This document shows positions 21,458-36,098 of a stretch of 64,000 nt of DNA, piece after piece. A program made the translations under genes and the position numbers. The notes under the pieces are model-generated. The model was not told where the DNA came from. It saw only the letters and a program-made list of their open reading frames with translations, and made no database searches. Position 1 is the first letter of the stretch. Each line of letters opens with the position of its first letter. Where the stretch lies: positions 15,927,969 to 15,991,968 of the forward strand of contig NC_058148.1 of the NCBI RefSeq assembly GCF_011075055.1. Direction: 5' to 3'. The DNA is from Mangifera indica (Eukaryota > Streptophyta > Magnoliopsida > Sapindales > Anacardiaceae).

Positions 21458-22708
21458 GGGATATTAATTAAAATCAGAAAAAAAATTTCCACTTAAACCT
21501 TTTAAAGCAAATGTACAGCAATTTTACCTTTATAAACAAATTTACTTTTAATTCGAAAAATACCCTCCTCGGCTTATTACGTCACTTTCAGCAACTTCCG
21601 TGTGCGTATCACAGTGTATGGGGGCATAAAGGGTGTGTAAGTGCGTACAAGGTGCGTGGGTACGTGCAGGGTGCGTACATGGTGCGTACAAGATGCGTGG
21701 GTGCGTATAGGGTGTGTGGTTGCATGCAAGGTGCGTGGGTACATGCATGGTGCATAGGGCTGGATTCGAGCCGAGCCGAGCCGAGCTCAAGCTTGGCTCG
21801 ATTCATATATGGGTGGCTTGAGTTCGAGCTCAAGCTCGACTAAGGTCGACTCGTTTTGGGCTCGAATTTGGCTCGACTCAGCTCGTTTTTTGTTATCAAA
21901 ATGACATCATTTTTAATATATATTAGTCAAAACGACGTCGTTTTGTATCAAAAATTTTAATTAAAAAATCTGAGGAGTAGCTCGAGTTCGAGCTCGAGCT
22001 CGGCTAAGCCTGACTCATTTCGGGCTCCACCGAGCTGAGCTCGAGCTGGCTCGGCTCGAGTCCAGCCCTAATAGTGTGTGAAGGGTACGTTAGGGTGCGC
22101 AAGTGGAGAGCTGATGCGTGGGGTGCACGACTCTTGGAAAATGGTGAGCCAATAACTAAAAAATTGATTATTTATAATCAATTACATAAACATATTTAAA
22201 AAAAAAAATATATATGTATGCAGGGTGCGTTGGTGCGTAAAGGGTGCGCAAAAAATATAAATATATAAACCCTAAACCCTGCATGCACCTTACGCACCCT
22301 GTACGCACTCTATGCGCACCCTGCACACACCCTGTACACACTCTGACGCACCCTACACACCTTGTACGCACCCTTTATGCTTCATACACACCGTGATACA
22401 ACATTAGTTTACACTTATCATTCTCCTTATTTATGCTATTTTTTTATTACTATCTGTATTTGAAACCTAAACAAAAATTTATCAATTTTTAAGTATGTTT
22501 TTAATCTTTAAAACGTGAATTAGTGATAGTTCGAATAAAAAATTATCAAATATATTAAAAAAATTTTAGGTGACCGAGCGTGACGTAAATCGATGAGAGA
22601 GGGTATTTTTGGAATTAAAAATAAATTTGTCTATAAAAGTAAAACCATTATATATTTACCTAAAAAGATTTACGCGAATTTTTTTTTACCGATTTTAATT
22701 AATTCCCC
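21458..22708. mobile_element. MULE-type MITE, 1.25 kb, largely palindromic
   Basis: The terminal inverted repeats read GGGATATTAATTAAAATC on the left and GGGGAATTAATTAAAATC (reverse complement) on the right. A 9-bp direct repeat CTTATCTCA flanks them (21449-21457 and 22709-22717), the duplication length typical of Mutator-like elements. Both subterminal regions contain GGTGCGTACA-like minisatellite words in opposite orientation (about 21600-21750 and 22220-22380), so most of the element can fold back. There is no transposase. Open frames here are repeats of GTGCGT read as RTRC/APCTH-type peptides and are not genes. Confidence 0.8.
21756..22069. mobile_element. Nested foldback MITE (possibly hAT-like)
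   Basis: The ends are inverted repeats: AGGGCTGGATTCGAGCCGAG at the left and the complement of AGGGCTGGACTCGAGCCGAG at the right. The interior has further GAGCTCGAGCTC palindromes around a core with AAACGACGTCGTTT. I could not find a clear target duplication, so the class is uncertain. It sits inside the minisatellite-rich MULE-type MITE. Confidence 0.65.
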
Positions 22709-22717
22709 CTTATCTCA

Positions 22718-24055
22718 CCTTATCTTAAATTACTTCTCCCTGAGCAAAATAAATATATAAAAATGACGCCATTATATTGCTTTCCTGTACCTTCTAAAAA
22801 AGCGGCTAATAAAAATCAGCAGACAACCTGAAAATATCTGGCTGGAGAGATGGCACTTAGGATCTTCAAAATTATGAAACAACAAAAAATGATTACATTT
22901 ATTTTCTGATAGTCAGTCAAACGTATAAAAGTTTTCACGGGGACAAGATGATATGTGCGGTAACTTTGAGTAGCAGGCAAATAAGAGATTTACCAGCTTC
23001 ATATCATCAACACAGCACTTCATATTTAAGAGTCATGAAGAAATAGGTAACCTTCCGTATCAAAATGAACTTTTCTTCCTGTCTTTGACTTTGCTTAGCC
23101 TTCAAGTGATGCTTCAAAATAGCACATAAATGGAACAATCATGATTTAGAACAGGGAAAGAAGAAAGGAAAAATGCAAGAGGCATCGTCTAGAAAGAGTC
23201 ATCCCTCAAATTAAATTGGAAGCTTACAAGACCAAAGATTGAAAGTTGTCCCAGGAGCTTAAGAAAATATCAGATGATGGCTGCTTCATTGACGTATGCT
23301 CCTGGACGGGGCAGGGGGAATTGTTATCCATGGTAACTTGGAATGGAAGGGAAAAGAAAATGCGAAAAGAGTCACATTTGAGAGAAGATTTGCCTCCTTT
23401 CTCCATTACTGATACTGATACTGAGCTGCAACAAGATTTGAGACTACCATTGCTTTTGGTTTTAGTAGTGTCCTGTTGCCCGTTTGCCTTTCAACTCGTT
23501 CTGATTATATTATACGAAGGCAACTGGAATGTGGCTGAGGACGTTCCCGTGTTTTAGACACTGAAATAAAGACGACCCTATACCAACTCCATTGTGAATC
23601 CATTCTTTAAGGTTGCATTGCAGTTACCTTAAGTTTAATTAGATTGTTATTGCACATGCACATGTTTTCATTTCATATTAAGATTTCTGCTTCACGCCTC
23701 GATCAAGTGAAATTTAATCAAAGAATATCTGCAAACCAAAATTATTGCCCAAAATATAAATGAATTTTCAAGGACCTGAAACCTCAGCTCCTGCAACTGG
23801 AGTTAGCAGCGATTTGGAGTGTCAACAAATTATTTTCCCCACTTCTCCAGTGAAGCAAAAGAATGACAAATAAACCATTAAAAAAATCTATCCAAACTGA
23901 CATACAGTTTTTATAGTATCTCTCAAGTAAACAAAAAGTCTAACATCTCTCTAAATGTGAACCTCTGCACACAAAAACCCACATTTCTCCACCAACAAAC
24001 AACAACATTCCCAGCACAAAACTAGTTAGCTTCATATGATAAAAGGGCCTGAATC
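22718..24055. other. Spacer with unassigned reading frames
   Basis: The side next to 24056 should hold the 3' UTR of the minus-strand CBL gene. A minus-strand frame around 23490-23224 (ending SDIFLSSWDNFQSLVL) looks somewhat protein-like but matches no family I recognise and has no upstream exon I could place. I do not call it a gene. Confidence 0.3.
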
Positions 24056-27523
<3,468 letters not shown>

Positions 27524-27782
27524 AATCTTTTACAGAAGTCAAAACACTCCATACCTGTGTGCAATTAAAAACTAATTTTTAAATTTGGGGCACACTGATT
27601 AAAAAAAACCATATACCGGTAAGAAATTGTAAAAATAAAAAAACAATTAACCTCTTGCATGTACAGAAAACCAAGTCTTAATAGTGGATAGCAGAGCATA
27701 AGGGACCCAAAAAAATAATGTAACACTTGGAATAATCAGTTCATTATTCTGTAAACTTCCAAAATTTCTATTCACAATATAT

Positions 27783-28400
27783 TGTTAGGACCACGTATAT
27801 GTTACCATAGGAGAAAAACAATTGGGGGCACGATCGCAAATGAGACGTTGGCACAAAAAAGGACCACTTAGGGGAGAAGGCCACGTGGCTAAGAGAAAAG
27901 AGAGAAAAGGGATAAGACGGGACAGGATGAGAAGGGAAGCTGGAGAAGGGACAATGTTTTCGGTGTGATGAAAAGTATTGTCCAAACCATTGATGCAAAT
28001 TTTGGCAATTACAAGTGATTTTAATGTGCGAAGAGGACATAGAAGAAGAAGAGGAATTCTTGCATACCAAAGACAAGGAAGTAGAAGTGGTAGACACATG
28101 ATGAGGTGCTTAAAATATTTCTTAGATTTTAAGTTTTTTTATCCATTTTTATTTGATTCTTCAAAAGAATTAATCAATTAATTAAGTGGACCTTTCAATT
28201 TTCCTAACTTGAGGACAAAGTGGATTTCAAAGAGGTAGATAATGTTCAAACCATGTATATGTCACCATAGGAGACAAATAACCGGGGACATGAACGCATA
28301 TGAGCTGCAGGCACAAAAATGAGAGGACCACTTAAGGTAGAAGGCTGTATGGCTAAAGGAAAAGTGGGAAAAGGGATAAAAAGGGGAGGTGTTTGATAGG
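27783..28400 (+). mobile_element. Truncated Ty3/Gypsy remnant with gag zinc-knuckle fragment
   Basis: Two similar LTR-like stretches begin at 27783 (TGTTAGGACCACGTATATG) and 28243 (TGTTCAAACCATGTATATG) and share blocks such as TATGTTACCATAGGAGA and AAAAGGGATAA. Between them, 27938-28100 reads in one frame EGKLEKGQCFRCDEKYCPNH, one stop, CKFWQLQV and MCEEDIEEEEE, the zinc-knuckle region of Gypsy gag. Near 28195 lies the CTTGAGGACAAAG block usual before the 3' purine tract. Protease, reverse transcriptase and integrase are gone. It lies about 260 bases upstream of the CBL start codon, so it may affect that promoter or lie in a 5' intron. Confidence 0.65.
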
Positions 28401-31400
28401 TACCTGGATAAGTTCCAGCAGCAGTTCCCCTGAAAGCTGGTGAATCCCAATATATGCAATGAAATTCCAGATCAACGCACACTATTTCCCTGCAATAAGA
28501 ACCTGCTCTTATATGGGATATTCTGTGACAGGCTTGATTATTCCATTCACCTCAACTCATTCAAACATTCCAAGGTCTGATACATTAGCAAACACAAGCA
28601 CACAACATCAAAAAGGTTTCATTCCATCATCATAATTCCAAAAGTTACATGTGTACACATTTTTATCACTGAATTATTGAATATAGAGGCTTCAAAAGAT
28701 TACAGTTGCACAGTAATTGTTTTCAGAAGAATTACAAATAAACTGCTATATAACAAAATGACCTACAGAAGACTCCTAGGCACTTCGAGAGGCCAACTTC
28801 TCCCTCCTAACCTGTGCTAACTTTCCTTCTTACTTTTTTCCGTCTCTTCAGTCTGTCTTTTCTCCCTTTTTGTTGCTCCCAGCTACCAACCCTCTCACAA
28901 AGGTGTCCTGTTCCTTCACTGTGATTGGCTGCACTGATTCTTGTAAACTTGCTCCCTGTTTGAGTTCCACATTATCAAGTGTACTCATTTCCTTGGCTTC
29001 CTTTTTGCTGTTTATTTGGGCCTTCTTTTTACGTGGAATGTAAACCCGAGACCTAACAGTGTTAAATGGGAAGGGAAGAAGAAAATTATTTTGGGTTTTC
29101 AGGGCAACTTTGGCTGGTTGAGGGAGGGAAACTAGCCTCTCGAAAGCAAGACAAATTAATGAGAGATTCTGGCGTCTCAGAAGACAGACCTGGGGTGTTT
29201 TAGTTATCCTTTTCTTGTTAACAGGTGATGTCAATGTAAGAAGCTTGTTGATCTTTGTAAACACAACCAACAATCAATACAAATATCAATTATTTTCTTC
29301 AATTTTTTGTCATTTACTTGATTCACACGACAAATTCTAGGTTCCTAACATTTATCAACACCACTTTTCATTCTAAGTCACATCAAAATAGACTCAGGTT
29401 AGTGTTGTACTTCTCTACTACTGATGCTTCTTTCAACTTTATGAAAAACAGTAAGGCAACTCTAACACCTTCAAACATGAGCCTAAGAGAGATGTGAATA
29501 TTTCATTAAGCAATTAATGTTGGTCAAGCAGCAGCAAAAATTGTTTACAAATAACTAAACAAGCCAGTCCCTAAACTGGTAAATACATTTTATATCATTT
29601 GAAAGGTGAAGCTGAAACTATTATATGTTTGGTTTGTCATCCTATTTCTAACGACACAAATATATATCAAACACACTCAGTCGCTGCTGAGTTTACAAGA
29701 ATGAGAAAAGAAAAGGAATACTGCAATCTTACAACTTCGATTTTGAACCATGGATACTGTAAGAATCTACTGATAGTTTGTGCACACAACAAATATATTA
29801 TATCTGCTCAGTTGTCATGACATAAACTCATCAGAGAGGAAAGAAACACTGCAGTCCTTCATTCAAACACTGGTTAGCCACAAGAATTCTAAATAATTTT
29901 CATATTTCCCTATTTTCCCAGCAAACAGACAAATAAATGCAATTCGATGAATCACATAACCAATATTACATTAGATATATGCGTGAACATGCTTAAAGCC
30001 AGCTTAACAAAAGGCAATGAACTCAAAAGACATATATAACATGTATAAAAATTAATTTAATTAATAAACCATGCTCACCAACTAGTGGATATGCATATTC
30101 AAATATTACTATTGAAATAACCCAAAACACTGTAATTGTATAACCTAATGGCTAAACCTGCGGAACCAGCATGAAAATCTGCAAACCCAAACGCAAGCAC
30201 CATGAATAGCTAATGCTAAACACCAGTAATTCCAAGTAACCCTATATAAAATATCAAGCCTTAGTTCTTTATTTGTTCATTTTTTTGGTCTATCTTACAC
30301 CAATTCAATAGTGTTGTTGCATATAATCTCTGTGATACCATTTCCATACATAAATAACCATTAAAAGCCTGGCTGCCCATACTGAATTAAGCAAGCACTC
30401 GAGCTTATATTTATAATTTGGATAAACATACAAAAAAGATCCACAATTAAAAAGATCTAGACAATAGACGGATAATAGAATAGTCCAATCAAAGACTAAG
30501 AAGAGAAAAGGAAAGAAATCTTGTCATAGAACAAAAAGAAACAGAAATTAAAGCTATAAACACAAACTGATAATAGACAGATAATGGAATAGTCCAATCA
30601 AACACTTAAAAGAGAAAAGGAAACAAATCTTGTCATACAACAAAAAGAAACGGAAATTAAAGCTATAAACACAAACTGATAATATAGGAACCCATTAAAA
30701 AACAAAAAATTAAAACCTAACAATAAAATCAGATGACGCGAATGCTGGCAGTTCAATCCAATTGAGACTCTAACAGTAGAATGCAAAGGATTATTGATCA
30801 AATAAAAATATTAAGAAAGAAAAAATTTTAAGTTAATATAGAGAAATCGGCATTATATATATAAAAAAGGAAAAAAAAAACGAAACGATCATAAGAAGTG
30901 TAGAGAAAGAAAAAAGGTCACCTTTCAGAAAAACCAGAGAGGAGAAAGGGGGAACAGAGGATAATTTAAAAAAGAGTTTTGTTTTAATAAGAAAGTAAAT
31001 AAGTACGATAATATTAAACAATAGAGTGCTAGTTAAAATTAAAAAAAAAAAATTGTCTGGTAACCCTCATATACTCAATTTTAATCAAAATTATCCTCTG
31101 TAAATTATCCATATAAGGTCTTTACTGGAAGATTTTCCTTACCGCACTTGACCATCTTCCATACTGTTTATGCCACTGTTTCATTGTTTGGTGCTCATTT
31201 CTTACTTTTCAATTGTTTTTAATTTATAAACTGGGTAGTGTTGGATTGACTTAAAAGTAATTTTATTTTAAATTTAATTTAAACTTAAATGTTTTGATTA
31301 ATCTAAAATTGATTTATTTTATGAAAACAAACTCAATTTCTAACTTAATATATGACTCATTCAATTTAAGTTCAAAGTGAAATTTGAGTAGCTCAGATTA

Positions 31401-32334
31401 TATCGGATATTAAGGTTATTTTGTAAATCTAATAATTTTAAGGTTATTTTGTAGATCAAAATTGTGAATAATGTTTGATATAAGGCCATTTGATTACAAA
31501 AATTTAAAAATTATTTCGATAATTTATTTTTTATTATTTAAATTACTTTGTTTGATCTATCAATAACAAAATATTATAATAATCTTCTATTATTAATAGT
31601 GATGTGATAGGTATTAAAAGATTACCAAGATAATCTTGATTTTATTATAATTATATTATTATTTATTAATTTTTTAAAACAAAAATAAATTTATTTTTAG
31701 TTAATATAACAAATAATAATTATATCCAATAGTATTTAAATAAATAATTTATTAATATTCTTTTATTATCTTTAACTAAATATAATAATTATTTATATCT
31801 ATTTATTTTTATCAAATTTTATCAAATATAATAATCATTTATACTTATCTTGTAAGTAATTTATCTTTAAGATAATCTCTTTATTTTGATAATAAAACAT
31901 TACTCAAACTAAACGTCTCCTAAGTGTAAACTTATTTTGCAGATTAAAGCATAAAAAATTTCGTGATAGAGGGAATATAAAGTCAACAAATTTATCACTG
32001 GATCAAGCAAAAGAATTATGAGAAATCCCTCTATCGCATAAAAAGATTACAGAGACCGCCCTGATCACGTTCCATTTCCTCATTCTTAAACATGTCTCGA
32101 GCAAACATTACGGGATTCCTACTGGTCGACGTTAAAACCCTCAATGGGAAATGGCAAATGTCTTTACAGAAATAATAATTGCTGACAGGTTACAACAAAC
32201 GTTTCCCATTTACAATGGACACAACTGCTTAATATGTTCCCTGAATGTAGCATTTGCTGTTTTCATCTTCTATAAATTCCGTAACAGAAGAATTCGATGA
32301 AGCTGCCCACAGATTATATTCTCAGCCCGCTGCA
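28401..32334. other. Long intergenic region upstream of CBL
   Basis: No recognisable gene. A minus-strand frame of 141 codons at 29273-28848 (ending VRGLVAGSNKKGEKTD) matches no family I know and may be chance or retroelement debris. The block at 30895-31020 is similar to 34936-35145 beside the next gene. The stretch 31050-31960 is extremely AT-rich. The part near 32334 should contain the 3' UTR of the NIPP1-like gene. Confidence 0.35.
30460..30688. repeat. Two-copy 110-bp tandem repeat
   Basis: GATAATAGAATAGTCCAATC at about 30470 recurs as GATAATGGAATAGTCCAATC at about 30580, and the following 100 bases (through ATAAACACAAACTGATAATA) match closely. It is a simple local duplication. Confidence 0.85.
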
Positions 32335-34082
32335 TTAGTCCCCAAATAAATCGTCATCGTCATCGTCATCGTCATTTGAGGTAGAGTTATTCCCAGGTTT
32401 CACAGTTGACATGCCAATAGCCTTTCCTTGAGAATCTTTAGCTGGAGAAGCCGGAGTGGCAACAGAACCATCGGTAGAATATGCCCATGATGACCCCACT
32501 TTGCCAGAAAATGAATCTCCATAAAGATCATCATAAATCCCACTTTTTGGAACAGTTTTCACCTTATTAAACACTTCTAGTAGTTTATCAGTCACACCTT
32601 TGGGTGAAGCATTCTCTCCCTTCACATAATGTTTTTCCTTGCCTTTTGGTATCACTGTAGTCTGCACCAGAGACTCATATTTTCCAACAAGACTTCCTTC
32701 TTTCATGCCTATGGGACCAGGTTCAGTTTCTACGTCAGCACCATCTGAAATCCCAACTACTTCAACCAACTCTCCACCAGCATGATCTCTGAATGACACT
32801 CTTCTTTTCTTAATTCTTTTAGCAGCCCTCTCTAGCTGCTGGTTGTCACTTCCACCTGAGGACAGGAGATCAGACTTGGTAAGGCCATAACGGTTCAGAA
32901 GAGTATTATAGACCACAACAGCTTCTTCATCAGATGGGTCAGGAGGTGGTGGTAAATTGATCTCTGTGGGTGGCGGAGGACGAGGAAAAAGAGCATCAGT
33001 GTTCTTTTTGAGGATGTAAGTCCTAGTTGATGCAGCAAATCTCAAAGACTGCCCCACTTCAAGCTCAACAGGTATGTCTTTGGTTAATCGCTCATTTGCA
33101 ACAAAAGTACCATGTGCTGATCCCAAGTCAATTACGTATATGCTGTACAAGATACAAAAGCTTTTATACGACAGAACTATAATAATAAGTTTCTTTTAAC
33201 TTCACCATCGGCATAATACAAACATAAAAGTCTTCAACTTCAACTTCTACTTTAACTTTAAACTGAGAGAAGTTCATTTTTGAATGAGGGATAAGCAAGA
33301 TCATAACCACATGCTTCATACTTCAGCTTTGTATTGATTAACAAAAATATGAACCAAAGACACTAATTCCATGGTAAAACATTATTTTTTACAATGCAAG
33401 TGAAAATTCCATTATCATGTTCTTCTCATTATTTTGTATTTGGTCAATAAGAGAGAAAAATATGAGCAACACATGTTCAATTATCACAAGTAAAAAAATC
33501 TGGAATGCTAGGGAAATTTTAACTGTAATTCCAAACAGACAGCACATCATAGTTTACACGATAACCATATACAAAAGTATTTAAAAAAGTGTCATGGAAG
33601 CTTAAGTAAAGTTCTAACCTGCCATTCTTGTGAGGAATGACTGCAGCATGCTGGCGAGAAACAGACTGATGATCAAGTACAAAATCGCAACTTTGAAACT
33701 GCCTCCCAAATATGTGTCTCCGCCTATCTAAATTAATCTGATCAAGAATCTCACCATCCTTCAACACCTCAAGATAGTAAACACCAGAACGAGGCTCAAT
33801 GGCCCAGTCAGGTGGCTGCCAAGTTGACTGTCCGCCTCCAACCTGTGTCGTATGCTGTGTTTGCCCAACAGAAATCTTGGACTCCTGTTTTGCAGGTTTT
33901 TGAGGATCAAGGTGTTGGTTCTGATACTGCGTTTGTTGTTGGTCAGCTTGAGAAGGTAAATATTGCACTGATGAATTACCAACTACTTTAGAAGCAGTTT
34001 TTGTAGCTGAATTAAAGCTAACTGAAAAAGGTTCCAAGGATTGAGCTTTTCTAAAGCGATCAAGACCAGCTCTTCCGTACAT
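32335..34082 (-). CDS. FHA-domain protein similar to nuclear inhibitor of protein phosphatase 1 (NIPP1)
   Basis: Exons 34082-33619 and 33142-32335 (GT-AG intron) give 423 residues. The N-terminal third is Gln-rich. A conserved WQPPDWAIEP block leads into the FHA domain (about 118-200), with FGRQFQSCDF, the phosphothreonine-contact loop SVSRQHAAV and DLGSAHGTF. Residues 265-272 read KKRRVSF, containing RVSF at 269-272, a PP1-docking RVxF motif in the position expected for NIPP1. A proline-rich linker (PRPPPPTE) lies between. The C-terminus is an Asp run followed by DLFGD. In animals NIPP1 is a nuclear scaffold that holds and restrains PP1 and binds phosphorylated splicing and chromatin factors. 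The same role here is inferred from domain order and the docking motif. The ATG at 34082 opens the conserved MYGRAGLDRF start. Confidence 0.9.
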
Positions 34083-34802
34083 TCTCTACTCCTAAATATT
34101 TCAAAATAAACTACTCAATAATCTACAATAAAATCAATGATGCAAAAGCTACATTCTTACAAAGACCTAAGATCTAGACGCTCAATTATGCCTCTGCTCC
34201 ATCTTCAAGGTGAAGCCACAATACCCTTCAAACAAACACCCTAACCCTAATTTCAACATACAAACATGGGTAAACACATTTGCAACAAAAAGACAAATAT
34301 TTCATAAAACAAATGAATCCATATCATTGGACTGCTAAAAGAAAAGCTAACTAATCAATCAGACATAAATCATGCTTATACAGACTGGTTAAATACAATT
34401 AAACTCAGTAATATTAAATTATCACCTGACATGACAATATTAATAAAGATAAGTTGCAAAAGCAAGGGTTTTAAAAACTGATAGATTGATCTGAGTGGAA
34501 GTAACTAAACAATTGAAAGTAGTTAAATATCGTTTTAATGATAGAAAAGGGCACTTGATGTGGAATGTGTGAACCAAAAGAGTGCGCTTCCATGATAATT
34601 GCTACTGTTTGCCCATATGCACATGCCCCCATATTTCTGATTTTCTTTCTTTGTTTTCTGGTTTTTAATTAAACGAATTTATGCTGTAACATTCAAAATC
34701 CTAAATTCAACGGTGGCTGAACGACTAAATCATTAAATTATCTAAAAGTTTCCGATGATTCTAATCAAATATTAATTTGGAAATATAAATTATTAAAAAA
34801 AT
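34083..34802. other. Upstream region of NIPP1-like gene
   Basis: Presumed 5' UTR intron and promoter of the minus-strand FHA gene. No repeat or coding frame is recognised. Confidence 0.4.
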
Positions 34803-35291
34803 ATGTTGCCAATAGAAGAAAACCTGTTGATAGCTTGGATTGAAGTTTGGATCGGCGGTCCCTGGAAGCGAAATAAATAGCCGGAAAACTGAAGGACCTT
34901 CAACGGCTAGGCGGCGTCGCGTCTATGCGTTTCTTCAAAGTGTAGGGAAAGAAAAAGGTCATCTTTCAGAAAAACCAGAGAGAAGAAAGGGGGAACAGAA
35001 GGGCAGGTGATGAGAAGAAGTCGAGATTCTCAAACATGCCTCAGCATTTTCTTTAAAAAAAAAAAAATTGAAAGGTTAATTGTTATTGCGGAGCTAAGAA
35101 GGGTTTTGTTTTAATAAGAAAGTAAATAAGTAAGATAATATTAAAAAAAAGATGTTGCCAAAAGAAGAAAACCTGTTGATAGCTTGGATTGAAGTTTGGA
35201 TCGGCGGTCCCTGGAAGCGAAATAAACAGTCGGAAAACTGAAGGACCTTCAACGGCTAGGCGGCGTCGCGTCTATGCGTTTCTTCAAAGTG
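34803..35291. repeat. 140-bp direct duplication flanking a block shared with the CBL upstream region
   Basis: The segment 34803-34942 recurs nearly unchanged at 35152-35291 (both contain GGATCGGCGGTCCCTGGAAG and end TTTCTTCAAAGTG). The block between (34943-35151) matches 30895-31020 in two parts, AAAAACCAGAGAG...GGGGGAACAGA and TTTTGTTTTAATAAGAAAGT. At the 30.9-kb copy the middle 115 bases are missing. The near identity of the 140-bp copies suggests a recent event. Confidence 0.85.
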
Positions 35292-36098
35292 GGAGACCGG
35301 CACGGCTTCTGATCCGTACGACGTCGGAGAATGGCAACAGTGTTGTTGGTCGAAGTCTACCTGGTAGTGAGAAGCGGGTGCGTTTGAGAGTTTGCTATTT
35401 AACCGATGTCATATACAGGAAAATTATATTAGTATTTTACTGAAGGGAATTTAAATATATAAATAATATGTTATATATTATTAGTTGTGACATTAGTGGG
35501 ACAGATTGGATCAGTTTCAACCCAATCCACCATACTTAGGGCCTAAGGCCGACATAGTTGTGATATTTTAGGTAGGATCGACTCAAAAAATACATGACTC
35601 ATACCCTAGTTTTATGTATATACAATCAGACCATGTCGAGTCTTAAATGGTTAGTTCATAATTTTAGTAAAAATAATTTTTATATTATAATTATTATTTT
35701 TTAATTTTAATTTTTTAAAAATTATGTAAACAGAAATGAGTTGGGTTGACTCACGACCTAAAAAAGTCTGTTACAATACTAACCCGTAACATTTTGAATA
35801 AATCATTTTTTCGTATTTCATGGTTGATAATATATACATAGTCATTTAATTCAAAACAAAAATATTTAAAATAGTTTTAGATTTTCTACTTATCCAATCA
35901 AAACTCACTTAGTCAAAATATAAACCCACCTAGATATAAAACCTATAAGATAATATAATAAAATTTAACTATATTTAATTTATACATATTATTATAAATT
36001 AAAAAAAATTCATGCATACATGCCCGATCAACAAATCTACTTGACCAACTTACCCAGCCATGAGCGATTAGCTAACCCATCTAACCAACCTTAAATTT
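35292..36098. other. Intergenic region, AT-rich
   Basis: No gene is recognised. A plus-strand frame running into 35443 reads through the duplicated block and shows no domain. The right end holds CTTAAATTT (36090-36098), the left target duplication of the following MULE. Confidence 0.35.

Noticed and set aside
23224..23557. Two overlapping frames, one on each strand, as small genes
   Set aside because: Neither has a recognisable domain, and the minus frame lacks a plausible start exon. Left as an unassigned spacer.
28848..29273. 141-codon minus-strand frame as a gene
   Set aside because: No domain recognised, no splice context and no neighbour evidence. It may be retroelement debris or chance.
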